62,533 nt of DNA from Candidatus Nitrosocosmicus agrestis (GTDB taxonomy: Archaea; Thermoproteota; Nitrososphaeria; Nitrososphaerales; Nitrososphaeraceae): contig NZ_VUYS01000021.1 in NCBI RefSeq assembly GCF_008389435.1, positions 1 through 62,533 of the forward strand. The letters run 5' to 3'. Numbering within the stretch: the stretch's first letter is position 1; each line of letters starts with the position of its first letter. The notes under the pieces are model-generated. The model searched no databases. It saw only the letters and a list, made by a program, of their open reading frames with translations, and was not told the origin of the DNA. This document shows, in pieces, positions 26,522-35,841 of this stretch. The position numbers were made by a program, and so were the translations under genes.

Positions 26522-27361
26522 TTAGCCATAAGATTCGAATTTAACGTCAAAAGTTCCATCTTTTCTCTTATTTCTTTCAGTTACAAACCCTTTGGGAACA
26601 AGGGAATCTAGTACTCCATCGACAGTTCCTTGCCAACCGCAAACGTAAAATGATGTATTTTGAGGTGTAATTTTTTCTCCTACTAATTCTTCCAAAGGCG
26701 ACATATCTTTACCCGGCTTTGGTCTCAAAAATGTTTCTACTCGGCCTTTATGTCCATTCCAAGATCTATTGAACCATTCTTGTGGTCTGCTAATACTTGC
26801 TCTATACCTAAAATTCCAATTTCCATTTCCATCCAAACTTTCATGTTCTAGTTCGGTTAATAACTCTCTATAGCTCAACTCGTCTACGTAACTAGCACCG
26901 TGCAACACTATGATTTGTCTCTTACTGCCTTTGGATTTTAAGTGAAGTGAATAAGATATAAATGGGGCCAATCCGGTTCCACCACCAATTAGTACTAGCC
27001 GTCTATTATCTGGACTGCCATCAGACATCTTTTCATTTATTGTAAATATTCCTGTCGGTTTAACCCAACTAATCTCATCACCCTCTCTCTTGTTAAATAA
27101 CTCTGTAGTCAATCTGCCAGGAAGAGGTTTTTTGACCCATCGAACTACCAATTCAAAATGTTTCTTTTGCTCAGGAGGCGAAGCTATTGAATAAGCCCTC
27201 CTTATCACTTTGCCTTCCTTTGGAACATTCAAGCCCAATGTCACAAATTGACCTGGCTTAAAATCGGGAACTTGACCCTCAATTGGCTTTATATGAAAAA
27301 TCGCAAGATCTTCCTTTAATACTCTTATATAAGAAATCGTCGCCTTATTATCAACTACCAT
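26522..27361 (-). CDS. Ferredoxin/flavodoxin-NADP(H) reductase-like flavoprotein
   Basis: A 279-residue protein from ATG 27361. The FAD site RRAYSIASPP (R-x-Y-S), the phosphate motif LPGRLTTELF, the pyridine nucleotide motif GGGTGLAPFISY and YVCGWQGTVDGVL near the end match the Fpr-type FNR family. It moves electrons between NAD(P)H and small carriers in the cytoplasm. Complex I here lacks an NADH module, so this enzyme is one possible link between pyridine nucleotides and ferredoxin. That link is inference. Confidence 0.85.
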   Translation of the reverse strand: MVVDNKATISYIRVLKEDLAIFHIKPIEGQVPDFKPGQFVTLGLNVPKEGKVIRRAYSIASPPEQKKHFELVVRWVKKPLPGRLTTELFNKREGDEISWVKPTGIFTINEKMSDGSPDNRRLVLIGGGTGLAPFISYSLHLKSKGSKRQIIVLHGASYVDELSYRELLTELEHESLDGNGNWNFRYRASISRPQEWFNRSWNGHKGRVETFLRPKPGKDMSPLEELVGEKITPQNTSFYVCGWQGTVDGVLDSLVPKGFVTERNKRKDGTFDVKFESYG

Positions 27362-27539
27362 AATATTTTTTGTTTTAAGTCAAGTTAGTTAAATATTTTG
27401 TTCTGGGCATTACATTCAGACTTTCAAATTTAATTTTAATAGGTATGATCAAATAATGTATTAAGAAATATCTAAAATCTCCATGAACAACAGACTACGA
27501 TGTTTGAATTTGCGGCATATAAACAATATATCAATATCA

Positions 27540-27701
27540 CTAATTGAATTTTTTCATAATATTATAGTATGGTGAACCTTTATGCCTCTCTATGCATTTT
27601 TGACACATTGATTTTTCCCCATATTTTTTGTGGCAAGGGCAATCACAAATAGAACTTATATTGGCACCCAAATAGTAATTGACAAGAGGTTCATAAAACA
27701 T
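27540..27701 (-). CDS. Small Cys-rich protein, 53 residues
   Basis: ATG 27701 to TAG 27540. The core CDCPCHKKYGEKSMCQKC followed by IERHKG has five Cys and two His, spaced like a compact zinc knuckle. The N-terminus is aromatic (MFYEPLVNYYLG). It lies divergently from the gene at 27892. Metal binding is inferred. Family not recognised. Confidence 0.55.
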   Translation of the reverse strand: MFYEPLVNYYLGANISSICDCPCHKKYGEKSMCQKCIERHKGSPYYNIMKKFN

Positions 27702-27891
27702 ATAAATTGTTTTCGAAATCTAATTATTCTTATCATTAGGAACTTTGATACCTAACCATATTTTTTCTTGTTGTTATATTGTGAAAACACTTTAGCTACA
27801 AAGGCCGATTTCTCACCTAATCAATAGTGCAGTTTTGAGTGTGGAATAACCTATAAATACATATCAAATAGTTTGCATAACATCGATCATT

Positions 27892-28527
27892 TTGCATTCT
27901 GAATTGAGTATTTTGATATCACAAATCTTGTCTACTTCTAAACCATGTAAGAAACAACTGGAATTTGATGGGATATCATCTAATAGGTTTATCTTAAGAA
28001 ATCAGGTTGGCAAATTAATTTTGGGTATCAAAAATGTTCCAATTTTAAAAGACAAAATAATTGGGTTGGGGAATTCAATTACAATAGTAAAAAATTTTGA
28101 CGAATACCAATACTTGCTATGCTCTCATATCCCTACATTAAGTGATGAGAGTATATGGAAATTCAAATTTCAAAAGATTCGGATCTTGATTTATCTTTAC
28201 ATTGACAAGATGACAAGGCTCCTAGTTGATCGTCAGCCCAAAACTATACGCGATAAAACCTTCGACACTTTGAATACAACTGGAAATAATATCTTGCTAG
28301 AAACATCTGAATTAATTCAACAATTCCGTGAAACCAAACCGGCCGAAATTCCAAAACTGGATGCAAAAAAAGATATGAACCTTCAAATAAACTTAAAAAA
28401 GGATCACTTTGCAATTTTTCAAATAAAAGAAAAGGAAATTAATGATATCCTGTTTTCCTACTATGGATTCGGCGTAGAGGCAATCAAAAGAGGACCTGAA
28501 TTGGATGATGATAATTATGATGAATAA
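27892..28527 (+). CDS. Conserved hypothetical protein, 211 residues
   Basis: TTG 27892; a second TTG 12 bases on is possible. It has a mixed alpha/beta N-terminal half (LILGIKNVPILKDKIIGLGN), a helical middle (FQKIRILIYLYIDKMTRLLV) and an acidic end. There is no Cys cluster, signal peptide or membrane span. It is convergent with the peroxiredoxin gene. I do not recognise a family. Confidence 0.5.
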   Translation: MHSELSILISQILSTSKPCKKQLEFDGISSNRFILRNQVGKLILGIKNVPILKDKIIGLGNSITIVKNFDEYQYLLCSHIPTLSDESIWKFKFQKIRILIYLYIDKMTRLLVDRQPKTIRDKTFDTLNTTGNNILLETSELIQQFRETKPAEIPKLDAKKDMNLQINLKKDHFAIFQIKEKEINDILFSYYGFGVEAIKRGPELDDDNYDE

Positions 28528-28548
28528 TAATAATAATAAAAATATGGA

Positions 28549-29052
28549 TTACTGAATAGACTTGAAAAACTCTAGTACTTCCTTGGAATGTCCCTTTGGT
28601 TTAACTTTATTATACATCTTTACTACATTACCTGACTTGTCTACGAGAAAGGTTGATCTGTTGACGCCGAGGTACTCTTTACCCATAAATTTCTTTAATC
28701 CATACACACCATAATCTTTGGAAATTTCATTTCTTGTATCTGCGGCTAGCATATATGGAATTTTCATCTTTTCTCTAAATTTTGAATGTGACTCGTTTGA
28801 ATCAGGACTAATGCCTACAATTTCAATTTCCGCGGTCTTAAAACTTTCATAGTCTCTGCTAAATTCCTCTGCTTCGATAGTACAACCAGGAGTGAAATCC
28901 TTTGGATAGAAATAAATAACTATATTTTTATTTCCCTTCAGGTCAGAAATTCTATGACTTTTGTTATTGCTGTCTTGAAACTCAAAATCTACCGGAGGCT
29001 GTCCTAACTTTATTTTTGAAATTACCTTTTCCTTGTCCCCATCTTCTTCCAT
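28549..29052 (-). CDS. Peroxiredoxin of the BCP/PrxQ type, 1-Cys
   Basis: A 167-residue protein from ATG 29052. The peroxidatic Cys lies in YPKDFTPGCTIEAEEFSRDY. The position five residues on, where many PrxQ proteins have the resolving Cys, is Glu, and no other Cys is evident, so it is a 1-Cys type needing an external thiol. It reduces H2O2 and organic peroxides. The thioredoxin-fold gene next upstream on the same strand (29118) is an attractive partner. Confidence 0.9.
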   Translation of the reverse strand: MEEDGDKEKVISKIKLGQPPVDFEFQDSNNKSHRISDLKGNKNIVIYFYPKDFTPGCTIEAEEFSRDYESFKTAEIEIVGISPDSNESHSKFREKMKIPYMLAADTRNEISKDYGVYGLKKFMGKEYLGVNRSTFLVDKSGNVVKMYNKVKPKGHSKEVLEFFKSIQ

Positions 29053-29117
29053 AAAACAATATGAAAAAAAATCTCTTATTATTGTGTTTATTTTAGTGTG
29101 TTTTATGGTATGGCGGC

Positions 29118-30197
29118 CTAACCAAAAACAAAAGTATAGAAATAAAAATTATCGGATTTTGGCCTAATTTCCAGTTTATGTGACGATGGTTTAGGAGTCT
29201 TGACTATGTTAAGAATATGGGGCCAAGTAATATTTACAAGGCTTATATCGCCTTCCTTCTTCGAATCGACTCCTAACTGTTCAGTCTGCAGATAGTTGCC
29301 ATCCAAAAGTATCTCTGCAATAGTTGGTTTTCCATCAGTTGAACCTGCTATTATGTTCACATTGGAAGCTGAATTGTATTTGAAGATTATTGCCGGAGAT
29401 TTATCCTTATGCTCTAATGTGACGCCCACTCCTTCCCTTCCCCAAATCCACTTACCTTTTAGATACACTACATTATCCATTACTGTGGGCGAATCGCTAA
29501 AGACATTAAATTCATCTATTTTTACTTTTTGATTATTTCCAAACCTTCTCATTCTAGAATAACCTACACATATTTCAGGCGCCATTCCCGGAAAATGCAT
29601 TCCATATTGTTTGGTAATTCTGTTTTGCTCGAAAGCATTAGAATCTGATTCTGGTTCCAAAAGAGGTTGACCATCTATTTGGCCTTCTGTATTTGAAGAA
29701 TTATTCTGGTTGCTATTTGTGGTGTCTAATGGGCTATGTGACTCTGTAATATCAAAAAGGTCATTTAAGGCGTCATAAAATTCGTCTGGAGTTCCATATC
29801 CTGGATGTTCGTATCTGACAAACCCTTCTTTGTCAATTAATACATGCTTTGGCCAATACGAATTTCCGTATGCCTCCCAGGTTTTATTACTTGTATCAAA
29901 TCCTGTTAGATAATTTTCCAAATTATAAGTTTTGAGAGCCCTTTTTATATTATCTTCTTCTTTTGCAAACTCGTATTCTGCTGAATGTAAGCTAATTACC
30001 TCCAAGCCGTGATTATCATATTTTTCCTTTAATGTTTCAATCGTCGGTATAGTTCTTAAACAAAATATACAAGTATATGTCCAAAAGTCCAAAAGGACTA
30101 CTTTCCCTTTGTATTCCTTTAAATTATAATTTAATTCATCGCTCCATCTTACTATGCCTTTAAACTCGGGGGCAGGAGTTGCTGGAATAATATTCAA
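29118..30197 (-). CDS. Thioredoxin-fold protein with C-terminal DipZ-like domain
   Basis: A 359-residue protein from TTG 30197. Residues about 10-150 are a TlpA/DipZ-type thioredoxin domain with active site WTYTCIFCLRTIPTIE (CxxC = CIFC) and the cis-Pro region SYWPKHVLID. A polar linker leads to a beta-rich domain (PEICVGYSRMRRFGNNQ, later EILLDGNYLQ) as in the soluble C-terminus of DipZ/YghU-like proteins. No signal peptide or membrane helix is seen, so it is probably cytoplasmic. Disulfide reduction is inferred; partner of the peroxiredoxin 66 bases downstream. Confidence 0.8.
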   Translation of the reverse strand: MNIIPATPAPEFKGIVRWSDELNYNLKEYKGKVVLLDFWTYTCIFCLRTIPTIETLKEKYDNHGLEVISLHSAEYEFAKEEDNIKRALKTYNLENYLTGFDTSNKTWEAYGNSYWPKHVLIDKEGFVRYEHPGYGTPDEFYDALNDLFDITESHSPLDTTNSNQNNSSNTEGQIDGQPLLEPESDSNAFEQNRITKQYGMHFPGMAPEICVGYSRMRRFGNNQKVKIDEFNVFSDSPTVMDNVVYLKGKWIWGREGVGVTLEHKDKSPAIIFKYNSASNVNIIAGSTDGKPTIAEILLDGNYLQTEQLGVDSKKEGDISLVNITWPHILNIVKTPKPSSHKLEIRPKSDNFYFYTFVFG

Positions 30198-30293
30198 TTT
30201 TTATTATCACTGTTTTTTGTAATTTAATCCTATATTCAATATTATGTATTAACCTAAAATTTAAGGTTGCCAATCATAAACGAAAAATTTGTA

Positions 30294-30378
30294 TGCGGGA
30301 GATGGGATTTGAACCCACGAACCCCTTAGGGATAAGGCCCTCAACCTTACGCCTTTGGCCAAGCTGGGCGACTCCCGC
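30294..30378 (-). tRNA. tRNA-Leu (anticodon GAG)
   Basis: The minus strand folds as a class II tRNA. The acceptor stem GCGGGAG pairs with CTCCCGC, with A as discriminator. The anticodon stem is TAAGG/CCTTA with loop TTGAGGG (anticodon GAG). A long variable arm (TCCCTAAGGGG) and a T-loop TTCAAAT complete it. The CCA end is not encoded and no intron is seen. A TATA-like ttataaaa lies upstream (about 30386-30394). Confidence 0.95.
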
Positions 30379-30477
30379 TTTACGATTTTATAATTGGAGG
30401 GATAATTTGAATATTCCCACGAGTTTGAATTGTACCTGTATGAATGATTTTTATTAAGGAAATAATTTTTTTATAAT

Positions 30478-30714
30478 GTGCTTGTTCCTGTAAGATGTTT
30501 TACGTGCGGAAAGCTCATCGCTAATATCTATAATGAATTTTTGTCTCGAGTAAAACAAGGTGAAGAACCTAACAAAGTCATGGACTCTTTAAAGATCAAT
30601 AGATATTGTTGCAGGAGAATGTTTGTATCAAGTGTAGAAACTATCTATCAAGTGATCCCATATTACGAAGCTCTGAGAAAGAGAAGAGCTGAAATACAAT
30701 CTGAGATGGAATGA
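30478..30714 (+). CDS. rpoN: DNA-directed RNA polymerase subunit N (Rpo10)
   Basis: A 78-residue protein from GTG 30478. PVRCFTCGK at the start and NRYCCRRMF in the middle give the C-x2-C and CC zinc ligands of Rpb10/RpoN. It stabilises the polymerase platform. It is followed after six bases by enolase, the usual archaeal order. Confidence 0.95.
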   Translation: MLVPVRCFTCGKLIANIYNEFLSRVKQGEEPNKVMDSLKINRYCCRRMFVSSVETIYQVIPYYEALRKRRAEIQSEME

Positions 30715-30720
30715 TAGTTT

Positions 30721-31971
30721 TTGCCTAAAATAACAGCAATATACGAAAGATTAGTTTTTAATAGTCGCGGAGACCAAGCCCTGGAAATAGATGTTATTTC
30801 TGATAACAAGTACCTTGGCAGGGCCTGTGCTCCTTCTGGTGCAAGTGTGGGTAAGTTTGAAGCTCAGAGTTTTGTGCAAAATGATCCCTCTGCAACCCTG
30901 GAGAAATTTAAAAGTATGAAGAATAAATTTATTGGGTTAGATTCGTCTGATCTTAAGGGCCTTCACGAAGCTATTCGAGCAGTTGATTCTTCTAACAATT
31001 ATTCCAATATTGGTGGATCTGTAGCATACGCTTTAACAATTGCAAGTATTGATTCTGCATCAAAGTCACTTGACACTCCATTTTATAAGGTTTTAAATCC
31101 CTCCAAAAGTTCTGTAAATCTGCCTTTTCCATTAGGTAACATCCTAGGCGGAGGTGCACATGCCGGTCCAGGGACTCCTGATATACAGGAGTTTTTGGTC
31201 TGTCCTATTTCCGCCAAATCCATGATGGAGGCAGTTACAATTAATTCGCAAATTCACAAGGAACTAAAAAAAACTGTGGAAAAAATTGATAAGAAATTTA
31301 CATATGGAAAAGGAGACGAAGGTGCCTGGGCACCAAACGTGTTAAACGACGCCGCGGCCCAGCTAGTTGAAAAATCTATTATAGAGTGCGGTTACGACCC
31401 AAAAAGAGAGGTTAGAATGGGGATAGATTTTGCAAGCTCCTCGATTTGGAATAAAGAAAAGAAGATTTATGATTACAACCGTGAAGGCATAACTCGAACA
31501 ACCGATCAGCAAGTTGAATATGTCAATTCTCTAATAAGAAATTACAATTTGATATATGCAGAGGATCCAGTTCACGAGGAGGATTTTGAAAATATGGCAA
31601 TAATAACTAAAAATAGCCCTGACTGTTTGGTTACCGGAGATGATTTGCTTGTTACCAACTCCGAGAGGATAAAAATTGCAGCCTCAAAGAAAGCCTGTTC
31701 TGGAGCAATATTAAAGGTTAACCAGGCAGGCTCTTTATATGACGCTATGAATTTTGCAAGAGACTGCAATTCTCACAATATTAAAATCATTACCTCTCAT
31801 AGATCTGGGGAATCGGTTGATAATCACATATCTCATATAGCCATTGCTACAGATTCTGTCATGATTAAAACCGGCGTGGTAGGCGGAGAACGAATTTCAA
31901 AATTAAACGAACTTTTGAGGATTTCAGAGTATGGTTTAATAGAAGGAATGGCTAAATGGAGCAGTGTATAA
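30721..31971 (+). CDS. eno: Enolase
   Basis: A 416-residue protein from TTG 30721. It starts with ERLVFNSRGDQALEIDV and carries the catalytic signatures GDDLLVTNSERI, GAILKVNQAGSLYDA and HRSGES. It interconverts 2-phosphoglycerate and phosphoenolpyruvate, and in autotrophic nitrososphaeria it serves gluconeogenesis. The stop codon is close to the start of uS2, so the genes are in one unit. Confidence 0.95.
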   Translation: MPKITAIYERLVFNSRGDQALEIDVISDNKYLGRACAPSGASVGKFEAQSFVQNDPSATLEKFKSMKNKFIGLDSSDLKGLHEAIRAVDSSNNYSNIGGSVAYALTIASIDSASKSLDTPFYKVLNPSKSSVNLPFPLGNILGGGAHAGPGTPDIQEFLVCPISAKSMMEAVTINSQIHKELKKTVEKIDKKFTYGKGDEGAWAPNVLNDAAAQLVEKSIIECGYDPKREVRMGIDFASSSIWNKEKKIYDYNREGITRTTDQQVEYVNSLIRNYNLIYAEDPVHEEDFENMAIITKNSPDCLVTGDDLLVTNSERIKIAASKKACSGAILKVNQAGSLYDAMNFARDCNSHNIKIITSHRSGESVDNHISHIAIATDSVMIKTGVVGGERISKLNELLRISEYGLIEGMAKWSSV

Positions 31972-31976
31972 CAAAT

Positions 31977-32867
31977 ATGAACCTTGATGAATTGAATTCT
32001 GCTAATGTGTCTAAAGATGAAATTATTAATGATTCTAGTGATAATTCAAATATTGATTCTGAAAGTGCCACATCACCAGATTCTGAAATAAACGCTTCGA
32101 CTGCTAGTATCAATGATAATGATTCCACTAATGCTGAAGGAAGTGGACCTGACGATGAAGTGGATCAAAAGAAAGACAAGATGGGAAGTGATGACTCTCT
32201 TGTTAATTCAACTGATTCTGATTCTGATTCTATTACTGACGATGACGATCAGAATCTTGAGGATCCAAACAATTTGGAAAAAATGATATTATCTACCGGA
32301 ATACGAGTAGGTACACCCATAAAAACAAAATTTATGAATTCCTTTATTACCCGAGCTAACCCAGAAGGGCTTTATATTCTCGATATTAGTAAAACTTTAG
32401 CAAGAATTGATGTAGCTGCCAAGTTTATTGGCAGAACAAACATTGCAAATGTTGCAGTCACATCGGCTAGAGAATATGGAAAAACACCTATCGAAAAGTT
32501 TTGTGAACTGACAGGCGCTAGAGGTATATTTGGGAGATTTATGCCAGGCACTTTTACTAACCCCTCATTACCAAAATATATGGAACCCGAAATAGTTATT
32601 GTAACAGATCCACAAGCTGATGAGCAAGCCGTTTTGGAAGCCACAAGAGCAGGAGTACCTGTAATTGCACTTTCAAATAGTGATAACATTACTTCAAAGG
32701 TTGATTTAGTGATTCCATCTAACAACAGAGGAAGGAAAGCACTAGCAACCGTTTACTGGTTACTTACAAAGGAAGTCTTAAAAAAACAAGGCAAAATCAA
32801 ATCCGATTCTGATATGCCGCTAGCAATCGATGACTTTGAGGCAAAATTGGTTGAAGAATTGATTTGA
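31977..32867 (+). CDS. rpsB: Ribosomal protein uS2 with long acidic N-terminal extension
   Basis: Two in-frame ATGs exist, at 31956 (overlapping enolase) and 31977; I prefer the second. Residues about 100-290 are canonical archaeal uS2 (RANPEGLYILDISKTLARID, ATRAGVPVIALSNSDN, NNRGRKALATVYWLL). Before this come about 95 residues dominated by Ser, Asp, Asn and Glu (DSSDNSNIDSESATSPDSE, then NSTDSDSDSITDDDDQN). Ordinary archaeal uS2 is about 200 residues, so the tail is extra. It is predicted disordered and strongly negative, unusual for a ribosomal protein. Confidence 0.9.
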   Translation: MNLDELNSANVSKDEIINDSSDNSNIDSESATSPDSEINASTASINDNDSTNAEGSGPDDEVDQKKDKMGSDDSLVNSTDSDSDSITDDDDQNLEDPNNLEKMILSTGIRVGTPIKTKFMNSFITRANPEGLYILDISKTLARIDVAAKFIGRTNIANVAVTSAREYGKTPIEKFCELTGARGIFGRFMPGTFTNPSLPKYMEPEIVIVTDPQADEQAVLEATRAGVPVIALSNSDNITSKVDLVIPSNNRGRKALATVYWLLTKEVLKKQGKIKSDSDMPLAIDDFEAKLVEELI

Positions 32868-32875
32868 CATAAGTA

Positions 32876-33742
32876 TTGATTCGTGAACATAATTTTAGTG
32901 GGGTTTTTTATCCCAAAAATTATGCCGATTTGATTGCCGAGATGGAAAAAACATATGATACGTTGACATCTTCTTCTCAGAATCAAGAATTTTTACAGAT
33001 GATCAGAGAATATATGAAAAATAAAAGAATTCTCTCATTTCTTATTCCTCATGCATCACTCAAATATAGTGGCCTAGTATCTGCATTTGCATACTTGCTT
33101 ATCCGACAGTTTGACTGTAATACTTTCATAATTCTTTCTTCGGATCATAAGGGTACCAGTCCCGGGCTTTCTGTTAATAATAGCGAATACTGGACTACAC
33201 CTTTGGGAAAAGTCAAGACTAACCAAAAAATAATATCTGATTTAGTGAATGGAATTGGCAATGGCTTTTTAGTAAACGATCAACTCTCTTTTGAAATTGA
33301 TCATACTATCGAATTACAATTGCCTTTTATTCAATTTGGAAACATTACCGGAGAATTTGATATAGTGCCTATCCTGCAGAAGAATCAGGACAAATTAACA
33401 TCCAAGAAACTAGCTAAATTATTGACTAGTGTATTGCCAAAGGAACAAAAAATCGTATTATTATGCACTTCTAATTTGACTCATTATTTGAATTATGATG
33501 AGTGTTATAATGCTGACAAATTGATCATATCTGAAATACTTAAACTTGATGTGGACTCCTTTTATGAAATATTGGAAAAGTATTCTAGATTGATATGTGG
33601 CTATGGTTGTATTGCTACCGCAATGGAATTTTCAAAGATTATAGGAAATTCTGATGCGATCCTTCTGAATCAGTCTAATAGTGGTGATATAGACGGTAAC
33701 AAGTCGTCTGTAGTAGGATATACATCGATAATGATGGTTTAG
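32876..33742 (+). CDS. MEMO-like protein (AmmeMemoRadiSam system protein B family)
   Basis: A 288-residue protein from TTG 32876. FLIPHASLKYSGLVSAFAYL has the conserved His and YSG motif; ILSSDHKGT, EIDHTIELQLPFIQ and GYGCIATAMEFSKII are further family signatures around the metal-like site. The gene is embedded between uS2 and mevalonate kinase, a context seen across archaea. A link to the mevalonate pathway has been proposed from neighbourhood, but the reaction is unknown. Confidence 0.9.
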   Translation: MIREHNFSGVFYPKNYADLIAEMEKTYDTLTSSSQNQEFLQMIREYMKNKRILSFLIPHASLKYSGLVSAFAYLLIRQFDCNTFIILSSDHKGTSPGLSVNNSEYWTTPLGKVKTNQKIISDLVNGIGNGFLVNDQLSFEIDHTIELQLPFIQFGNITGEFDIVPILQKNQDKLTSKKLAKLLTSVLPKEQKIVLLCTSNLTHYLNYDECYNADKLIISEILKLDVDSFYEILEKYSRLICGYGCIATAMEFSKIIGNSDAILLNQSNSGDIDGNKSSVVGYTSIMMV

Positions 33743-33749
33743 TAGAGTA

Positions 33750-34787
33750 TTGATTCGTATGGTTGTATTTGATGAAGGGATTTATCAGAAAGTTAGTGCG
33801 GTAACCCCTGGCAAAGTAATACTTTTTGGTGAACATTTTGTGGTTTATGGATATCCTTCAATCATTGCATCTATTGAAAGGTATTTTTCTGTAGATATCT
33901 CATTTTATCCAGAAGCTAAAGGAGCAGTACAAATTATTTCTAACTTGGGGTTTTCGGCTACAAAGATGGGTATCGATATTAAGTTTGAAACCACGCCATC
34001 TAAGGACCATTTGGAAATAGTAAGTAAGCTATACAAAATTATAGATTATCTAAATGGGGTTGAAGTAATTCAAAAAGATCCTAAAAAAGGTAAATTTATT
34101 ATAAAACTTGATTCCCAATTACCACTAGGAGGAGGCTTGGGTTCATCATCTGCATTTTGCGTGGCACTTGCGGCATCTTTTGTTTACTATAATCAAAGAG
34201 TAATTGATAAGGTCAAGATATGCAAAACTTCGATTGATGCTGAAAAGTTGATCAATATTGACACATCGGGTGCGGATTGTACTGTTTCTACTTTTGGGGG
34301 ACTAGGTAGGTATGATAAGAAATATGGATACACGAGGATCGATTCTCAATGCAGTGACATAGAGTTTTTGGTCGTCGATACTGGAAATGCCCATGATACA
34401 TATACTATGATTCAAAAAGTATCAAAGATTAAGGAAAATAATCCCACAATGTTTTCAGAAGTCTGTGATTCTTATTCTGTGATCTACCAAGAGGGACTCA
34501 AATGCTTACAAGAAAATAATTTGGAAAGATTAGGTATTTTGTTAAGTAAAAACCATGCACTTTTATCTAAACTCTCTGTCTCAAATAATATTATTGAAAA
34601 AATAGTGGATATATGTCAGAGCCATGGCGCCTTTGGAACGAAGATTACAGGGGCCGGTGGGGGCGGATGTATAATATCATTAATCGATAAAAAGAAGGAT
34701 AATAAGACACTCGAAAATAGATTAAAGGACCTTAATTTAAGGTATTTTTTCACGGGATTGAATTCAACCGGAATTAGAATTATCTAA
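33750..34787 (+). CDS. mvk: Mevalonate kinase
   Basis: TTG 33750 or ATG 33759. GHMP kinase motifs are present: GKVILFGEHFVVYGYPSI, PLGGGLGSSSAFCVALAASF (ATP phosphate loop) and TGAGGGGCIISL at the C-terminus. It phosphorylates mevalonate, the first kinase step toward isopentenyl diphosphate. Neighbours downstream are the next enzymes of the archaeal route. Confidence 0.9.
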   Translation: MIRMVVFDEGIYQKVSAVTPGKVILFGEHFVVYGYPSIIASIERYFSVDISFYPEAKGAVQIISNLGFSATKMGIDIKFETTPSKDHLEIVSKLYKIIDYLNGVEVIQKDPKKGKFIIKLDSQLPLGGGLGSSSAFCVALAASFVYYNQRVIDKVKICKTSIDAEKLINIDTSGADCTVSTFGGLGRYDKKYGYTRIDSQCSDIEFLVVDTGNAHDTYTMIQKVSKIKENNPTMFSEVCDSYSVIYQEGLKCLQENNLERLGILLSKNHALLSKLSVSNNIIEKIVDICQSHGAFGTKITGAGGGGCIISLIDKKKDNKTLENRLKDLNLRYFFTGLNSTGIRII

Positions 34788-34980
34788 TATCCATTAAATT
34801 AGTGATAATCAACTTTTTCACTGTATATTCTGATACTTTCGATCCTTTTGATACTTCTAATTCTAACTTAAACAAAATTACCTTGCATTAAGAACCGAAA
34901 AAAATCTTTACATTTACTTGGGATACCAACTAACAATCACATGGTTAATAATGTCTCCTATCAATCTAAATACTTGACAA

Positions 34981-35805
34981 ATGACTAGACCTGATTTGAT
35001 TATTATGAAGATGGGTGGGTCAGTAGTAACAGTTAAGGATTCGCCCCTGACAGCAAATCTCACTGCTATTGATGGTATTTCAAAGATAGTATTAGAACTG
35101 CGTAAAAAATACAAGGTAATAATAGTACACGGCGGTGGTTCTTTTGGTCATTATTGGTCGGTAAAGTACGATATGCATACTAAACCACTCCCATATTCGG
35201 ACGAAGGAATATCAATAGTCCATGAGTCTATGCTTCAACTTAATCATATAATTATCAAAAAATTCATTGAGAATAGATTAAAACCATATACTTTACAACC
35301 TTCAACCTTTGTTTACCGTGGATTGCCTGATTCAGACAAGATTGAATCAATTTTAGACATTACCACAAAAAATGATATTGTTCCGGTTACATTCGGAGAT
35401 GTGATACATACCACTGAAAATAATTTCTCTATTCTTTCGGGTGATACTATAATGTCATTACTCGCCACCAATCTTCATCCAAAGTATTGTATGTTTTTGA
35501 CAAATGTTGATGGATTGTTTGGCGACATAAACAAACGGAATCTGCTTCATGAGGTCCAGTTAGATAATTTGGATAGCCTAATAACAAAAACTGATACCCG
35601 ATCTTCCGATGGTGATACAGATAATTCACCTTTTGATGTAACAGGGGGAATGAAAAGAAAAGTGTCAGAATCGATTCCTATCGTGAAATCTGGCACACCA
35701 GTCTATTTTTTAAACGGATTTGAACCTCAGAGAATGTTGGATATAATAGAGGGAAAGGACTATGTGGGCACTTGTTTTAAATTAAAACCTATAAGCCAAA
35801 TATAA
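34981..35805 (+). CDS. ipk: Isopentenyl phosphate kinase
   Basis: A 274-residue amino acid kinase-fold protein from ATG 34981. MKMGGSVVTVKD is the N-terminal phosphate loop. VIIVHGGGSFGHYW has the extra His typical of isopentenyl phosphate kinase and absent in other fold members. TNVDGLFGD and FDVTGGMKRKV close the nucleotide site. It converts isopentenyl phosphate to isopentenyl diphosphate in the archaeal mevalonate pathway. A 193-base gap before it may hold its own promoter. Confidence 0.9.
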   Translation: MTRPDLIIMKMGGSVVTVKDSPLTANLTAIDGISKIVLELRKKYKVIIVHGGGSFGHYWSVKYDMHTKPLPYSDEGISIVHESMLQLNHIIIKKFIENRLKPYTLQPSTFVYRGLPDSDKIESILDITTKNDIVPVTFGDVIHTTENNFSILSGDTIMSLLATNLHPKYCMFLTNVDGLFGDINKRNLLHEVQLDNLDSLITKTDTRSSDGDTDNSPFDVTGGMKRKVSESIPIVKSGTPVYFLNGFEPQRMLDIIEGKDYVGTCFKLKPISQI

Positions 35806-35841
35806 TTGGATTACAACTAGAGAAATAATGGTGAATTAGAT

